A stretch of DNA of 64,000 nt from Marinobacter litoralis. Its GTDB lineage: Bacteria > Pseudomonadota > Gammaproteobacteria > Pseudomonadales > Oleiphilaceae. Where the stretch lies: assembly GCF_003336705.1 (NCBI RefSeq), contig NZ_QMDL01000002.1, positions 171,262-235,261 of the forward strand, read 5' to 3'. Shown here in pieces: positions 9,111-18,520 of this stretch; position 1 is the stretch's first letter; every line of letters begins with the position of its first letter. A model generated the notes under the pieces. The model was not told the origin of the DNA. It was given only the letters and a program-made list of their open reading frames with translations, and did no database searches. The position numbers were made by a program, and so were the translations under genes.

Positions 9111-11596
9111 CAGAGGTTCCCCACTGCTGCGGCGCCCAGCGCCATCTGGTACACGATCTGGCTCACGTTAGTCCAGAGCTCAAGCTGATTCAGGCGGTCT
9201 AAATCAATCGGCATGATGATGGTGTCGCCGGGCTCGAGTTGTTGGTCTCTACCACCGAACCAACGGCTGCGCTCAGGTAGCATGACGGACCCATCCGCTT
9301 TGACCACGTACACTCTGTCTTCGTCAGCTTGCCGGGTCGGGCCACCGGAACGTTCAAGGTAATCATCCACACTTAAGCCAGGCTGGTGAAGGTGGCTGGT
9401 GGGGAATTGCACTTCGCCGAAGACGGACACGGCTTGAGGAATAGTCGGTATGGTTAAGGTATCGCCATCTTGCAGGCGTATAGATTGATAATCTTCATTG
9501 CTAAGTACAGAAGCCAGATCGATGACCATGCGCCCAACCGGGCGACTGCTTTGTACATCATCCAATAAATTTTCCACTTGTTTCACGCGTTCAGCGTTTT
9601 GTCCACCAAAGCTACTACCTTCTAGCTGAACTCCTAGCAAGTCACCCTGCAACCGCTCTTCTGCCTCTCTCAGACGCTGCGCTTCCAATTGGCGAAGCTT
9701 TTCTCGAGTGAATACGGCGCCCTTAGGAAACGCATTTCCCGTTAGACCGCCCGCTCGCTTAAGCACATCTTTCAAGGTTTCGCCATCTCGGAAGGTGTAC
9801 TGCCCCGGGTAGTTCACTTCCCCCTTAAGACTGACGGTTCTGTTCTGGGCGAATTGTGGTATGGATTTGATTAGAATAGTGTCCCTGCTGTGGAGCTTGA
9901 CGGCACTGCTGCCTGCCATAGCGTCCGCTAGGTCTAGGTCAATGATTCGCGTTTGGCCAATACCCTTTTCATCCGTGGTGTAGCGGGCCACCTCGGCTTG
10001 TTTCAATGATGCGATGTCTTTCAAACCACCGGCCACAAAGATTGCATCCGCAAGGCTGCGAGTGGCTGGTAGCGGGTATTCTCCGGGGTAGCGCACAGGC
10101 CCACTGATGCGGATGGTTTGCTCTGGCGCACCCGGTTTGGCCTGGGCTTTCAGGCGCTGGAGCACAGGGGCGAATAGGTTTTCGCGAGTATAGTTGCCAC
10201 CGCTTTCGCCAGCACTGACTTTACCGGCATCCGAGAACACCAAAATTTTGTCTTTTTCTTCCAATTGCAGATCGTATTCGCTGCCCGGCTGGGTGATGGC
10301 TTCGCGCAGGCGCAAGTTCAATACTGCCACAGCGTCGGTTTTCGGGTTCGTGCGCACAATGGCTGCATAGCGTTTGTCGGCCGTGGGTTCCAGGTCGGTG
10401 TCCAGATTCTGAATAATCGAGCTCACCCGCATACCCGGCATCCAAGCGAATTTACCAGCACGGGCAGCCGCACCGCGAATTTCCACATACTGGCCGGTGA
10501 TATCGGAAATCGAGGGAATGGTTATGGTGTCCCCCGCTTGAACGAGGGCATTTCGGCCTTGGCGTTGGGAGTAATCGGCTTCGACAATCACCCGCAGGAA
10601 GTCATTGTTGGTGCGTTCGATGTTGACACGCTGCGGGTAAGCCTGAGACGTCAGGCCGCCGGCGACCTGCACTAACTCCGCCAACCGGTTTTCGCTTTTC
10701 AACTCATACAATGCCGGGCGGTAGACTTCGCCATCGATGCCAACACGCTTGCCCACCGGCGGGATGAAAATAACATCGCCTGGCTGCAGGCGATTGTCGG
10801 CACTGCTGTCGCCCTTAAGCAGCAGATCGTATAGATCCAGTGTGCCTACTAACTTGCCATTACGCTTGTGCTGGATATTACGCAGGGAACCCGAGGCTTC
10901 AATGCCGCCAGACACGAACAGGGCGTTGGTAAGAGTAGACAGAGAGCTCACAGTGTAGGAGCCTGGGTTGCGGGCCTCACCAAGCACAAATACTCGGATA
11001 CTACGCAGCTCGCCTAGCGATACACTCGCCTGCACTCCAATGTACTGCTCTGAAACTCGGGTTTTGATTTGTTCACGAGCTTCGTCAAAGCTAAGCCCTG
11101 CAATACTTAGCGGGCCATAGTCCGGGAAACTGATACTGCCATCCCGGCTGACGGGCAATTCCAGATTCTGATTTTCCTTGCCCCACAACTGAACACGAAG
11201 CACATCCCCTGGCCCAATCGTGTACTCAGCCGGTACCGGAATCTCAGTAACGGGAGCAAAAGTAGTCGGCTTGCCCGCAAACAGGTCGTACCCGAACGGC
11301 TTTAAGCTGTTTTTGGCATCCCCGTTCTCCGCATCCGACTCAGCTTTGGTTTCAGCAGCCTCCTGCTCGGATTTCTGGCTGATTGGCTCTACAACCTGCA
11401 CTGGTTGCGGGCGGCTGGATGCATGCCCACTTCCCATCAACGCATCAAGATCAACTCCGTATTGGCTCGCAAGCGCTTCTTGTTGAGCTTTTGGTAAGCT
11501 TTTGAACTGGGCTATCTGAGCAGAAGATATCGATTGAGCCGATGCCATCATGGGCAATAGCAAAAGGATTGCGAGTAAGCGATGTTTCAGGTTCAC
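9110..11596 (-). CDS. Large SLBB-domain polysaccharide export protein (Wza-like)
   Basis: The 828-residue protein has a Sec signal peptide ending near MASAQS and a poly_export domain at about residues 125-205 (YTIGPGDVLRVQLWG). Several SLBB repeats follow, each with the pattern V.GEV..PG.Y or the like, near residues 205, 290, 495, 590 and 735. It is about twice the length of E. coli Wza and shows no lipobox cysteine. It should form or gate the periplasmic and outer-membrane export channel. The start is GTG. Confidence 0.85.
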   Translation of the reverse strand: MNLKHRLLAILLLLPMMASAQSISSAQIAQFKSLPKAQQEALASQYGVDLDALMGSGHASSRPQPVQVVEPISQKSEQEAAETKAESDAENGDAKNSLKPFGYDLFAGKPTTFAPVTEIPVPAEYTIGPGDVLRVQLWGKENQNLELPVSRDGSISFPDYGPLSIAGLSFDEAREQIKTRVSEQYIGVQASVSLGELRSIRVFVLGEARNPGSYTVSSLSTLTNALFVSGGIEASGSLRNIQHKRNGKLVGTLDLYDLLLKGDSSADNRLQPGDVIFIPPVGKRVGIDGEVYRPALYELKSENRLAELVQVAGGLTSQAYPQRVNIERTNNDFLRVIVEADYSQRQGRNALVQAGDTITIPSISDITGQYVEIRGAAARAGKFAWMPGMRVSSIIQNLDTDLEPTADKRYAAIVRTNPKTDAVAVLNLRLREAITQPGSEYDLQLEEKDKILVFSDAGKVSAGESGGNYTRENLFAPVLQRLKAQAKPGAPEQTIRISGPVRYPGEYPLPATRSLADAIFVAGGLKDIASLKQAEVARYTTDEKGIGQTRIIDLDLADAMAGSSAVKLHSRDTILIKSIPQFAQNRTVSLKGEVNYPGQYTFRDGETLKDVLKRAGGLTGNAFPKGAVFTREKLRQLEAQRLREAEERLQGDLLGVQLEGSSFGGQNAERVKQVENLLDDVQSSRPVGRMVIDLASVLSNEDYQSIRLQDGDTLTIPTIPQAVSVFGEVQFPTSHLHQPGLSVDDYLERSGGPTRQADEDRVYVVKADGSVMLPERSRWFGGRDQQLEPGDTIIMPIDLDRLNQLELWTNVSQIVYQMALGAAAVGNL

Positions 11597-11635
11597 GGTA
11601 AGAATATTCCGGTTCTGAGTTTGTAGTGCGAATGT

Positions 11636-13117
11636 TTAGAATCTATAGGTCCAGCTTGCGCTGGCTGCCCACTGGTCTTGCTCCCCGCCAATGAGCTTGA
11701 TCTTTTTATCAGTTGCCTGAAGGTTGAGGTCTAGCCAACCTTTTAACACTTCGGTGCCGTAGCCTGCCTTCAAAATTGCCACTTTTTGGGCGCCATCCGG
11801 GGCGAAGTAAAAGATATCATGGTCGGGTTGATTAACCCGATTTCCGTCATCACCGTTAAGATCCGCATGGGTTAACGACAGGGATACGTTGCTGCCGCCA
11901 GAAAGGAAATGAAAGAAACCTAATGTAAGGGTTTCAGAGTCACCATCGAAGCTTGAGCCCATATTTCGCCCAAGATACTGGTACCCCGTTCGATAACGCC
12001 CATGAGAGTATGCGTAATTCGGAATAGCGTCGCCGACGAGATCGTCCGCCATTGTGTTCGTATATTCAAAAAACCACTGCTGGTCTTCATCCAAGAGCTG
12101 GCTGGTCCAATCCACCCCAAGCAGCCAAGACTTCCGCGACGGCAGGTAGCCGGCCTCATCCTCTCCGAGCATTTCCATATACACACTCATGGATTGCTCA
12201 CCAACCGGAAAACCATAGCGTATATCGATTGCGCCGAGCTGGTTACCAGGGTCGGAGCCATCGTAAGAGTTGTCGTTTCCAACAAAGGCATCCCGAAAGG
12301 TAGAAAACCCACCCGGGAAGCCATCACCCCCAAACATGATAGCTCGCGTAAAACCAAGATCCAGGCCCGGCAACGGTCGCACGTTAAACCTCATTTCTAC
12401 CAGACGGACGTTTGGAACAACTCGCTCATCTTCCATTTCACCCGCCAAGACCGTGAAATTCCAAGGCCCTATCCAGTTGAGCCATTTTGATTCGGGGGCC
12501 GACGTATTCTTGCGGTTCATCCAAACCGCCGGAATGGGTCGGGCGTTTGTGGACAGCACCATCGCAGACTGCCAGCCGGGGCCCCACCAGCGCTCTATAG
12601 CGCCAGCGCCAACCACCCAATTTCCGAGCGTGGCAGCTAGATATGAGCCATCGGCCCGAAACGTTTCATCATCCGAAGCATTAGCCACAGCAACGGGCTT
12701 TAGCCCTATGGCCAGATAATCACCTTGCCACTGCAAATTAACTGACAACTCACCTTTGTCACGTGGCTGATTCGAGAACCCCTGAACTGAGGACGTTTCT
12801 GTTCTGCCGGCCAATCTCACCTCAAATCGTGCGCCTTCGCTACCCAGCTGTTTTTGCTCAAAACTTAGGTATGCTGCTTGCGCACCGATAGAGCTGGCGT
12901 CATTTGCTATCGAATTACCTATGCCGCTGTCGACATCTGCCCACATAACCGGCCAAGTCGTTACACCCCGCTGGTAATGCCCACGATCTGAAAGTTTCTG
13001 AAGTGAATGCCTAGCTCTTGCATCACCTGGCTCTAGCCAAGGCGCTGCCGCAACAATGGGTGACGATAAAAGTGCGATTGCAGTAAAAATTGCTCGACTA
13101 TGAATGAATCCAGCCAT
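11636..13117 (-). CDS. Capsule assembly Wzi family outer-membrane protein
   Basis: The 493-residue protein has a signal peptide (cleavage near IVAAAPW) and ends with the aromatic WTYRF typical of outer-membrane barrels. Alternating hydrophobic strands and the GWQSAMVLSTNARPIPA segment fit the Wzi family, which anchors capsule at the surface. ATG at 13117 is chosen because GGAG lies 7 bases upstream; an in-frame TTG at 13138 overlaps the previous stop. It lies between the initiating transferase and the export protein. Confidence 0.78.
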   Translation of the reverse strand: MAGFIHSRAIFTAIALLSSPIVAAAPWLEPGDARARHSLQKLSDRGHYQRGVTTWPVMWADVDSGIGNSIANDASSIGAQAAYLSFEQKQLGSEGARFEVRLAGRTETSSVQGFSNQPRDKGELSVNLQWQGDYLAIGLKPVAVANASDDETFRADGSYLAATLGNWVVGAGAIERWWGPGWQSAMVLSTNARPIPAVWMNRKNTSAPESKWLNWIGPWNFTVLAGEMEDERVVPNVRLVEMRFNVRPLPGLDLGFTRAIMFGGDGFPGGFSTFRDAFVGNDNSYDGSDPGNQLGAIDIRYGFPVGEQSMSVYMEMLGEDEAGYLPSRKSWLLGVDWTSQLLDEDQQWFFEYTNTMADDLVGDAIPNYAYSHGRYRTGYQYLGRNMGSSFDGDSETLTLGFFHFLSGGSNVSLSLTHADLNGDDGNRVNQPDHDIFYFAPDGAQKVAILKAGYGTEVLKGWLDLNLQATDKKIKLIGGEQDQWAASASWTYRF

Positions 13118-13134
13118 TCCGTGACTCCACCGAC

Positions 13135-14604
13135 TCAATAGATGTTTTTTGAAAGCAACGTGAAGGGCGTTTTTATGAGGATCTTGAGATCAAGCCACAA
13201 GCTCCAGTGATTAATATATTCCAGATCAAACTCTACGCGCTTTTGCATTTTTTCAAGGGTTTCTGTCTCGCCACGATACCCGCTGATCTGCGCAAGGCCG
13301 GTAATGCCGGGCTTGATGCGATGGCGAGCCATATAAGCGAGAATCTTATCGGCGTAATAATCATTGTGCGCAACTGCATGAGGTCTAGGGCCCACCAGCG
13401 ACATATCCCCCCGCAATACGTTAATTAATTGGGGGAGCTCATCTAGCGAGCTTCTTCGTAAAAACCGCCCTACAGGCGTCACCCTAGGGTCCCGTTTCTG
13501 GGCCTGCTGCACATTGGTGTCCTGATGCACTTTCATCGAGCGAAATTTGAGAACTTCAATAATGTTCCCATTCCACCCATGCCGGTTTTGCCGGAACAAA
13601 ATTGGGCCGGGCGATGAAAGCTTTACGGCCAGAGCACAGGTGAAAAATACTGGCCCAAGTAACACGAGGCCTACGGCAGCAAGAGACCGATCTATGACCT
13701 CTTTCATCAACGCACCACCCGGGTAGGAAGTCAGCGGGCTTTCATTGAGATGTACCGCCGGCATGTTGCCCAAATCGTGAACACTGTGATTCAACAACTT
13801 CAGGTTCGCAAAGTCCGGCACCCAAATAACATCGACATTCGCATCAAGTAGATCAACGTATAGCCCTTCAATTTGATCAGTTTCTCGTGCAGGTAACGCT
13901 ATGTAAACGCGACGGACGTTGTTGGCCTTCAGTATTGCCCTAAGCTGACTAACTTGCCCCAGAATCGGGAAGTAAGCGGGGTTGTCCGCCCCCTGGTCAT
14001 CTTCTTCATCATCAAGAACAACCAACCCCTGCATATCTTCCCTGCGCTCATACCGAAGCTTGCTGGCGAGATTTTGCGCAAGCTGCCCACCTCCGATGAT
14101 AATTGAGGCTCCGGATGCGCCGAGCTTACCTTCCAGTTGCAGGGCAAATTTATGGAGAGGTAAGTATACCAACGCTTGAAACGCCCCCCCCCAAGCCAGC
14201 CACTGCAATATCACGCCTCGCGAGAAGATTTCGGTTGTTTTTGTAACGAAAGCGATGAAAAGCAGCGCTGCTGCCAATGCCCCCCATGCGGCTAGCAATC
14301 GCGCCAAACCAACCAAGTAACCTGTTCGCGCGGTAAAGGGCCTAAAGCTTGCGTAAATCGGAACCGACAGCACAGACGACAAAACAGCTAACACGCGGTA
14401 GGCCGACGAGACATCGTCCGTTTTATCCCACGCAAGCACGAGCAAGACGGTCATGTGAATGGCCGTTGTTGCTAGCCACTGTACCCAAAATAGGTATTTA
14501 GCAGACCCGCTTGCAGCAGGCGCCACTGGAGATTCATACCTGGCCCGTAAGCGTGCCGGAAGCTGGCTCGAAGAACTGAAGTTAACTCTAGATAGATCGT
14601 TCAT
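13135..14604 (-). CDS. Undecaprenyl-phosphate sugar phosphotransferase (WcaJ/WbaP type)
   Basis: The 489-residue protein has an N-terminal multi-membrane part (four to five segments to about residue 160) and a middle nucleotide-binding-like domain with GGGQLAQNLASKL. The C-terminal bacterial sugar transferase domain contains VKLSSPGPILFRQNRHG, LKFRSM, RRSSLDELPQLINVLRG and MSLVGPRPH. It starts repeat-unit assembly by moving a sugar-1-phosphate to undecaprenyl phosphate. It is the first gene of the operon, and an ops element lies 9 bases before its start. Confidence 0.92.
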   Translation of the reverse strand: MNDLSRVNFSSSSQLPARLRARYESPVAPAASGSAKYLFWVQWLATTAIHMTVLLVLAWDKTDDVSSAYRVLAVLSSVLSVPIYASFRPFTARTGYLVGLARLLAAWGALAAALLFIAFVTKTTEIFSRGVILQWLAWGGAFQALVYLPLHKFALQLEGKLGASGASIIIGGGQLAQNLASKLRYERREDMQGLVVLDDEEDDQGADNPAYFPILGQVSQLRAILKANNVRRVYIALPARETDQIEGLYVDLLDANVDVIWVPDFANLKLLNHSVHDLGNMPAVHLNESPLTSYPGGALMKEVIDRSLAAVGLVLLGPVFFTCALAVKLSSPGPILFRQNRHGWNGNIIEVLKFRSMKVHQDTNVQQAQKRDPRVTPVGRFLRRSSLDELPQLINVLRGDMSLVGPRPHAVAHNDYYADKILAYMARHRIKPGITGLAQISGYRGETETLEKMQKRVEFDLEYINHWSLWLDLKILIKTPFTLLSKNIY

Positions 14605-14612
14605 TTATTAAG

Positions 14613-14624
14613 CACGCTACCGCC
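14613..14624 (-). promoter_or_regulatory. ops element (RfaH recruitment site)
   Basis: On the minus strand the sequence is GGCGGTAGCGTG followed by CTT. This is identical to the 12-base core of the ops element that pauses RNA polymerase and loads RfaH. It lies between the probable promoter region and the start codon at 14604, in the same sense as the operon. An rfaH gene is 285 bases upstream. It sits unusually close to the start codon, where a Shine-Dalgarno would be expected. Confidence 0.9.
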
Positions 14625-14909
14625 CCACCGACCAGGGCCCAGTGTTTTAAGGTCATAGAATAAACTTCTGATAAACAGGGAAAAGCCAAGAAGGGAAGGC
14701 CCTAACGTGATCCCTGTCAGGTTTCTGAAAAAATTACTATTCCGAAGCGGTGAGGGATTCTACTAGAAGCTGCGTGACAAACAAGTGACAATTACTTTTG
14801 CATGCAAATAATCAATGAGTTACCAACGTAAACTTTTGTAAAAGGCCCAATATGGGGTCAGCCCCCCATACATTTGATAGCTCTAAATGCACCCAGACCT
14901 ACGTTTAGC
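14625..14909. other. Intergenic leader region between rfaH and the polysaccharide operon
   Basis: This stretch should hold the operon promoter and the 3' end of the rfaH transcript. On the minus strand there are two TTGTCAC boxes a few bases apart near 14778-14795, then an A/T-rich stretch. No clear -35/-10 pair can be chosen by eye. A hairpin at 14851-14870 may end rfaH transcription. No ORF with coding character is seen. Confidence 0.5.
14851..14870 (-). terminator. Possible hairpin terminator after rfaH
   Basis: The sequence forms TATGGGG paired with CCCCATA across a six-base loop, 40 bases after the rfaH stop. On the minus strand it is followed by TTGGGCCTTTT, a weak T tract. Its GGGTCAGCCCCC core also occurs at 20728-20739, so it might instead be a small REP-like repeat. 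Confidence 0.4.
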
Positions 14910-15389
14910 TTAAGACCGAATTGCCGACACCGGCACACTCACCCGCTGTTGCTTCTGCATAAAGTTGATCAGTACAATCGCGCGCTCTTCGCCATCGTAA
15001 GCTTGGAAAATAGCCGCTAGGCCTTTGAATGGGCCGTCGTCTAACTCTACTGCCTGGCCCGCTTTGATACCGCCCTGCTCTGCCACTTTGCCCATACTAG
15101 CCTTGATGTGCTCGATCACCTCATCCGTAATGGGCGCTGGTTTATTAGCAAAACTGACAATGCGCAGCACTCCCCTCGTAGAACGCAATTTCGCCCACAT
15201 AGGGTCGGTTTGCTCAAGGTTCACGAAGATATAACCCGGAAACAGCGGTTCTAAACGCTTAGACCGCTTACCCGCTTTAATCTTCTCCACCTCAACCTTG
15301 GGGTAGAAACAGGCAATCTCCTGATTCTGCAAATGTTGAACCGCCCGGTCACCCTGTGCCGGTTTGTGCTGAAGCGCGTACCAAGTCAT
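14910..15389 (-). CDS. rfaH: Transcription antitermination factor RfaH
   Basis: The 159-residue protein is close to the length of E. coli RfaH (162). The N-terminal NGN domain starts MTWYALQHKPAQGDRAV and has CFYPKVEVEKIKAGKR, EPLFPGYIFVNLE and RGVLRIVSFANKPAPI, all RfaH/NusG positions. A KOW domain follows (QAVELDDGPFKGLAAIF). RfaH binds polymerase paused at ops and suppresses termination in long surface-polysaccharide operons. ATG at 15389 is chosen by family alignment. It follows cysQ by 14 bases, so the two are probably co-transcribed. Confidence 0.93.
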   Translation of the reverse strand: MTWYALQHKPAQGDRAVQHLQNQEIACFYPKVEVEKIKAGKRSKRLEPLFPGYIFVNLEQTDPMWAKLRSTRGVLRIVSFANKPAPITDEVIEHIKASMGKVAEQGGIKAGQAVELDDGPFKGLAAIFQAYDGEERAIVLINFMQKQQRVSVPVSAIRS

Positions 15390-15403
15390 AAAGACATTAA
15401 CCT

Positions 15404-16171
15404 TTAAAAGTACCAGTTGCCTGCCGCGATGAAGTGCGGGTTGAGGATGTCTTCTTTGCCGTACTGCAGTGGGGTGTTGTGCAGTGTTTGCACTTTTCCG
15501 CCTGCGGCTGAGAGTACGGCGTGGGCGGCGGCGGTGTCCCACTCGCAGGTTAGGCCCATACGGGGGTAGATGTCGGCGTGGCCTTCGGCGATTCGGCAGA
15601 ATTTCAGGGAGCTGCCGGCTTGGAGGGTTTCATGATCGCCCAGGGTTTCGATAAAGGCGCGGGTGTCGTCGTTTAGGTGGTTTTTGCTGGCGACCACCCG
15701 TTTGACGTCTTTTGGCTCGGCCACGTGAATTCTATGCGTTCGCCCGGTGCGATCACGCTTGTATGCACCTTCGCCTTTGAGCCCCCAAAACGCTTCTTTT
15801 AACGCTGGAGCTGTAACCACGCCCATGACTGGCTCACCATTTTCAATTAAGGCGATGTTTACGGTGAATTCGCCGGTGCGCTGGGTGAAATCTTTGGTGC
15901 CGTCGATGGGGTCGATCAACCAAAACCGCCGCCACTGCTTTCGCTCTTCCCACGGCACCTGCTCGCCCTCTTCCGAGAGAACGGGGATATCGCGGCTGAT
16001 ACTGCATAGCCCCTTCACAATAATCTCATGGCTCGCCATATCCGCCGCGGTGATGGGCGAGTGATCCTCTTTATACTGCACTTTGAAATCGGATTGGTAG
16101 ATGTGGAGCACTCGCTCGCTGGCTTCATCCGCCACTTTTATCACATCCGGTAGTATTGAACTGTAATGCAT
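15404..16171 (-). CDS. cysQ: 3'(2'),5'-bisphosphate nucleotidase CysQ
   Basis: The 255-residue protein belongs to the inositol monophosphatase-like family. The metal and substrate motifs are DPIDGTKDF (about residue 85) and CEWDTAAAHAVLSAAGG near residue 210. VLSEEG provides the first acidic site. It hydrolyses PAP, the by-product of PAPS-dependent sulfate use. ATG at 16171 is preferred because GGGAG lies 9 bases upstream; an in-frame GTG at 16177 is the alternative. It is paired with rfaH downstream. Confidence 0.9.
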   Translation of the reverse strand: MHYSSILPDVIKVADEASERVLHIYQSDFKVQYKEDHSPITAADMASHEIIVKGLCSISRDIPVLSEEGEQVPWEERKQWRRFWLIDPIDGTKDFTQRTGEFTVNIALIENGEPVMGVVTAPALKEAFWGLKGEGAYKRDRTGRTHRIHVAEPKDVKRVVASKNHLNDDTRAFIETLGDHETLQAGSSLKFCRIAEGHADIYPRMGLTCEWDTAAAHAVLSAAGGKVQTLHNTPLQYGKEDILNPHFIAAGNWYF

Positions 16172-16389
16172 GATCACTCGCTCCCTGCTTGGCTGAGGCC
16201 CATGTTACCAAACTTTGCTAAGCCAGACCCCAGTGCATTTTCTGTGCGGGGTGTCAGGGCCAGAATGCTCAGGGTTTTCAGAATATGCCAAGATTGGCGG
16301 GGCAGCCTGCGGAGCATCTGGGGATTGCGACGGTGTTGTCTGACGAAGATATTGAGTCGCTTGCCGCCTATTTGACGACACAGTAAAGC

Positions 16390-16423
16390 GCGCAATGATT
16401 GAAACACGGCACAATCATTGCGC
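16390..16423. repeat. Perfect 12-bp inverted repeat upstream of cysQ
   Basis: GCGCAATGATTG and its exact complement are separated by 10 bases. It lies between the unknown membrane gene and cysQ. It has no adjoining T tract on either strand, so an operator or a structured RNA is as likely as a terminator. Confidence 0.6.
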
Positions 16424-16464
16424 AGCCCACCCGAATGAGCGCCTAGCCTTCCCTAGAGCTCATC

Positions 16465-18369
16465 TTAGTCTGCCTCACCTTCCCAACGACTAATCTTCTC
16501 CCGCTCCGTATCAGCCGGCATCTCAGACTCTATCGCCCGCTGCTGCGGAGACGTCAAACCCTGAGCTGCCAAATCCCCGGTGCGACGAGCCTCTTGCTCC
16601 TGGCGTATATAGTCTAGCCGCTGCGCTTTATCCGCCTGCTTATCGCTCTGGATTTCGTCATCTCTGCGACGGAACTCATCCTCCAAATCGCCCATAACGC
16701 CATTCATAAAACCATCGCAGGGGCTCATCGACAAAACGTAGCGCGGCTGTTCCAGATTGTATTGACCAGACACCGCAAAGGTGGAACTGACGAACTCGGC
16801 AGCCAACGCAAAATAGGTCGCATCAAAGGTAAATACGTCCTGCTCGCTGGACGCACTGTGCCGATCTGCCCCGCGGTAGTGTGTCGCGCGCATGACGGTG
16901 CCTTCGCAGTGGAAATCAAACACTTTGGAGCGGAAGAAAATTTCAGCCCAGAACATATGGCAGATTCTGTCCAGCGTCCGGCCAAAGCCCATCAGTAGAA
17001 GCGAAGCAAGCAGCATAGCAACGGTACCGCCTGCGGGAATCAACAGTTGGTTGAGCAACAATTCAACGTTCGCACGCTGAGCGATCAGCTGGTCCCACGC
17101 GTTCATGTGGAACAGCACATTCTCGGCACCTTGCCAAAAAAGCACAGCACCGATCAACATGAGAATCTGTGCCGTCACCGTACCTGCAATCCGCGCGTAC
17201 CGCATGGCCGCAGACTCAGAAACCTCTTCAACCACAGGCTGAATTTCAGTAATTAAATCACCGTTAAACTGTTCGTTATCACGGTTTGCCTGCCCTGTAT
17301 CGTTGGTATCCTGATACATACGGTTAGGCAATTCCTGCTCTCGGCGCTGCATCAGCACCAGGTCTCTCAGGGTTGTGAAAATTTGTCGTGGGTGCAGATC
17401 GAACCGCCAGCTGCTGTTTTTCTCTGAGCTGCTGGTTTTGATTTCCACCATGCGGATGCGTGCACGAATCAACACCACCGCCACGGCAGCAACCACCGCC
17501 GCGCAGACAATGGTCAGCGTTAACAGCGTTCCTGTTCTGAAGATGGGCTCAAGAACCGGCAGCAATTCAACAAAAGCAGCCCTATCCCGGGAGCCCACAT
17601 TCGCCCATATCGCGAGCCAGCCCTGTGCCATCAACACCGGAACAACGATGGTACCCACAACCACGAGGGCTAGCCCCCCACTGGAATAACTATGCAGTTT
17701 AGTCATGTTCTCACGCGCCAGCGGGTTGCCCAGCTTCACCCAGACAAGGCCGAGATACACCAGCAACACGACCTGAAACGCCAACGTAATCACCGCACCT
17801 CCGGCTTCACCACCCTCTGAACCCGCAAATACCATCATGATAACCAGAGACGCCACTAAAAATGCGCCTAATGCTATGAGGCTTCTTGTTATTTTCATGA
17901 CCAGCGTTTGCGCCGCATTCCGAATAGGCCACGGGGTAACAATCAAGCCCGGGAAAAGCGAATGCACGGCACGCGCAAACCAACCCTGAGGCTCTGTGAA
18001 CGTAGGGTTGCTTTTGCTCATCAACATGTTGTGGATCGTTTGAGCCGTATAAAGCGAAGGCTCTTTTTCCTGAACGGCTTCCCTCGCGACATTCTTCGCC
18101 AGAGAAGCCGGCGCCGCCCGACCCACGAAAAAGCGCATTACCTGAAAGAGCCCGATACCCAGCGCTTTGAAACCACCAATGACAAACACACTGCCAATGG
18201 CCAAGCTGAGCCACGCATGAGTTTTATCGATAGAGAGCAACGGTTGAATCTGCAACAAGAGGTACACGCCGATTGCCGTTAACACCAAGCCCCGGATAGA
18301 CCGCACTAACCCCTCAAACCGGAACGGGTTCCGGATATTGAGTTTCTGGGTACCGTATTCGAACGCCAT
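16465..18369 (-). CDS. Large inner-membrane protein of unknown function
   Basis: The 634-residue protein is not recognised. It has an amphipathic N-terminus, membrane segments near residues 25-45, 52-75, 165-190, 195-215, 235-260 and 285-310, a cytoplasmic-looking linker to about 390, then more membrane segments near 395-415 and 445-475. The C-terminal 130 residues are highly charged and coiled-coil-like, ending EKISRWEGEAD. It is divergent from an MscS-type channel gene, with 151 bases between them. A joint role in envelope stress is a guess. Confidence 0.75.
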   Translation of the reverse strand: MAFEYGTQKLNIRNPFRFEGLVRSIRGLVLTAIGVYLLLQIQPLLSIDKTHAWLSLAIGSVFVIGGFKALGIGLFQVMRFFVGRAAPASLAKNVAREAVQEKEPSLYTAQTIHNMLMSKSNPTFTEPQGWFARAVHSLFPGLIVTPWPIRNAAQTLVMKITRSLIALGAFLVASLVIMMVFAGSEGGEAGGAVITLAFQVVLLVYLGLVWVKLGNPLARENMTKLHSYSSGGLALVVVGTIVVPVLMAQGWLAIWANVGSRDRAAFVELLPVLEPIFRTGTLLTLTIVCAAVVAAVAVVLIRARIRMVEIKTSSSEKNSSWRFDLHPRQIFTTLRDLVLMQRREQELPNRMYQDTNDTGQANRDNEQFNGDLITEIQPVVEEVSESAAMRYARIAGTVTAQILMLIGAVLFWQGAENVLFHMNAWDQLIAQRANVELLLNQLLIPAGGTVAMLLASLLLMGFGRTLDRICHMFWAEIFFRSKVFDFHCEGTVMRATHYRGADRHSASSEQDVFTFDATYFALAAEFVSSTFAVSGQYNLEQPRYVLSMSPCDGFMNGVMGDLEDEFRRRDDEIQSDKQADKAQRLDYIRQEQEARRTGDLAAQGLTSPQQRAIESEMPADTEREKISRWEGEAD

Positions 18370-18520
18370 GCATCAGTTCCTTAACGAATTTTTCTGGTTT
18401 TTAAGACCGTGAAAGTTTATCGCAAAGCCAGGAAGATGGGGGAGCGAATCATGCAGTGTGGTACGGTAATACGCAAAAATAGCCGAATTCATTATTTCCT
18501 GATTCTGAAGAGGTAAAAGC

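Noticed and set aside
16174..16407. 77-residue minus-strand frame just upstream of cysQ
   Set aside because: It has no Shine-Dalgarno or family match, is Arg/Leu-rich by chance, and begins inside a perfect inverted repeat.
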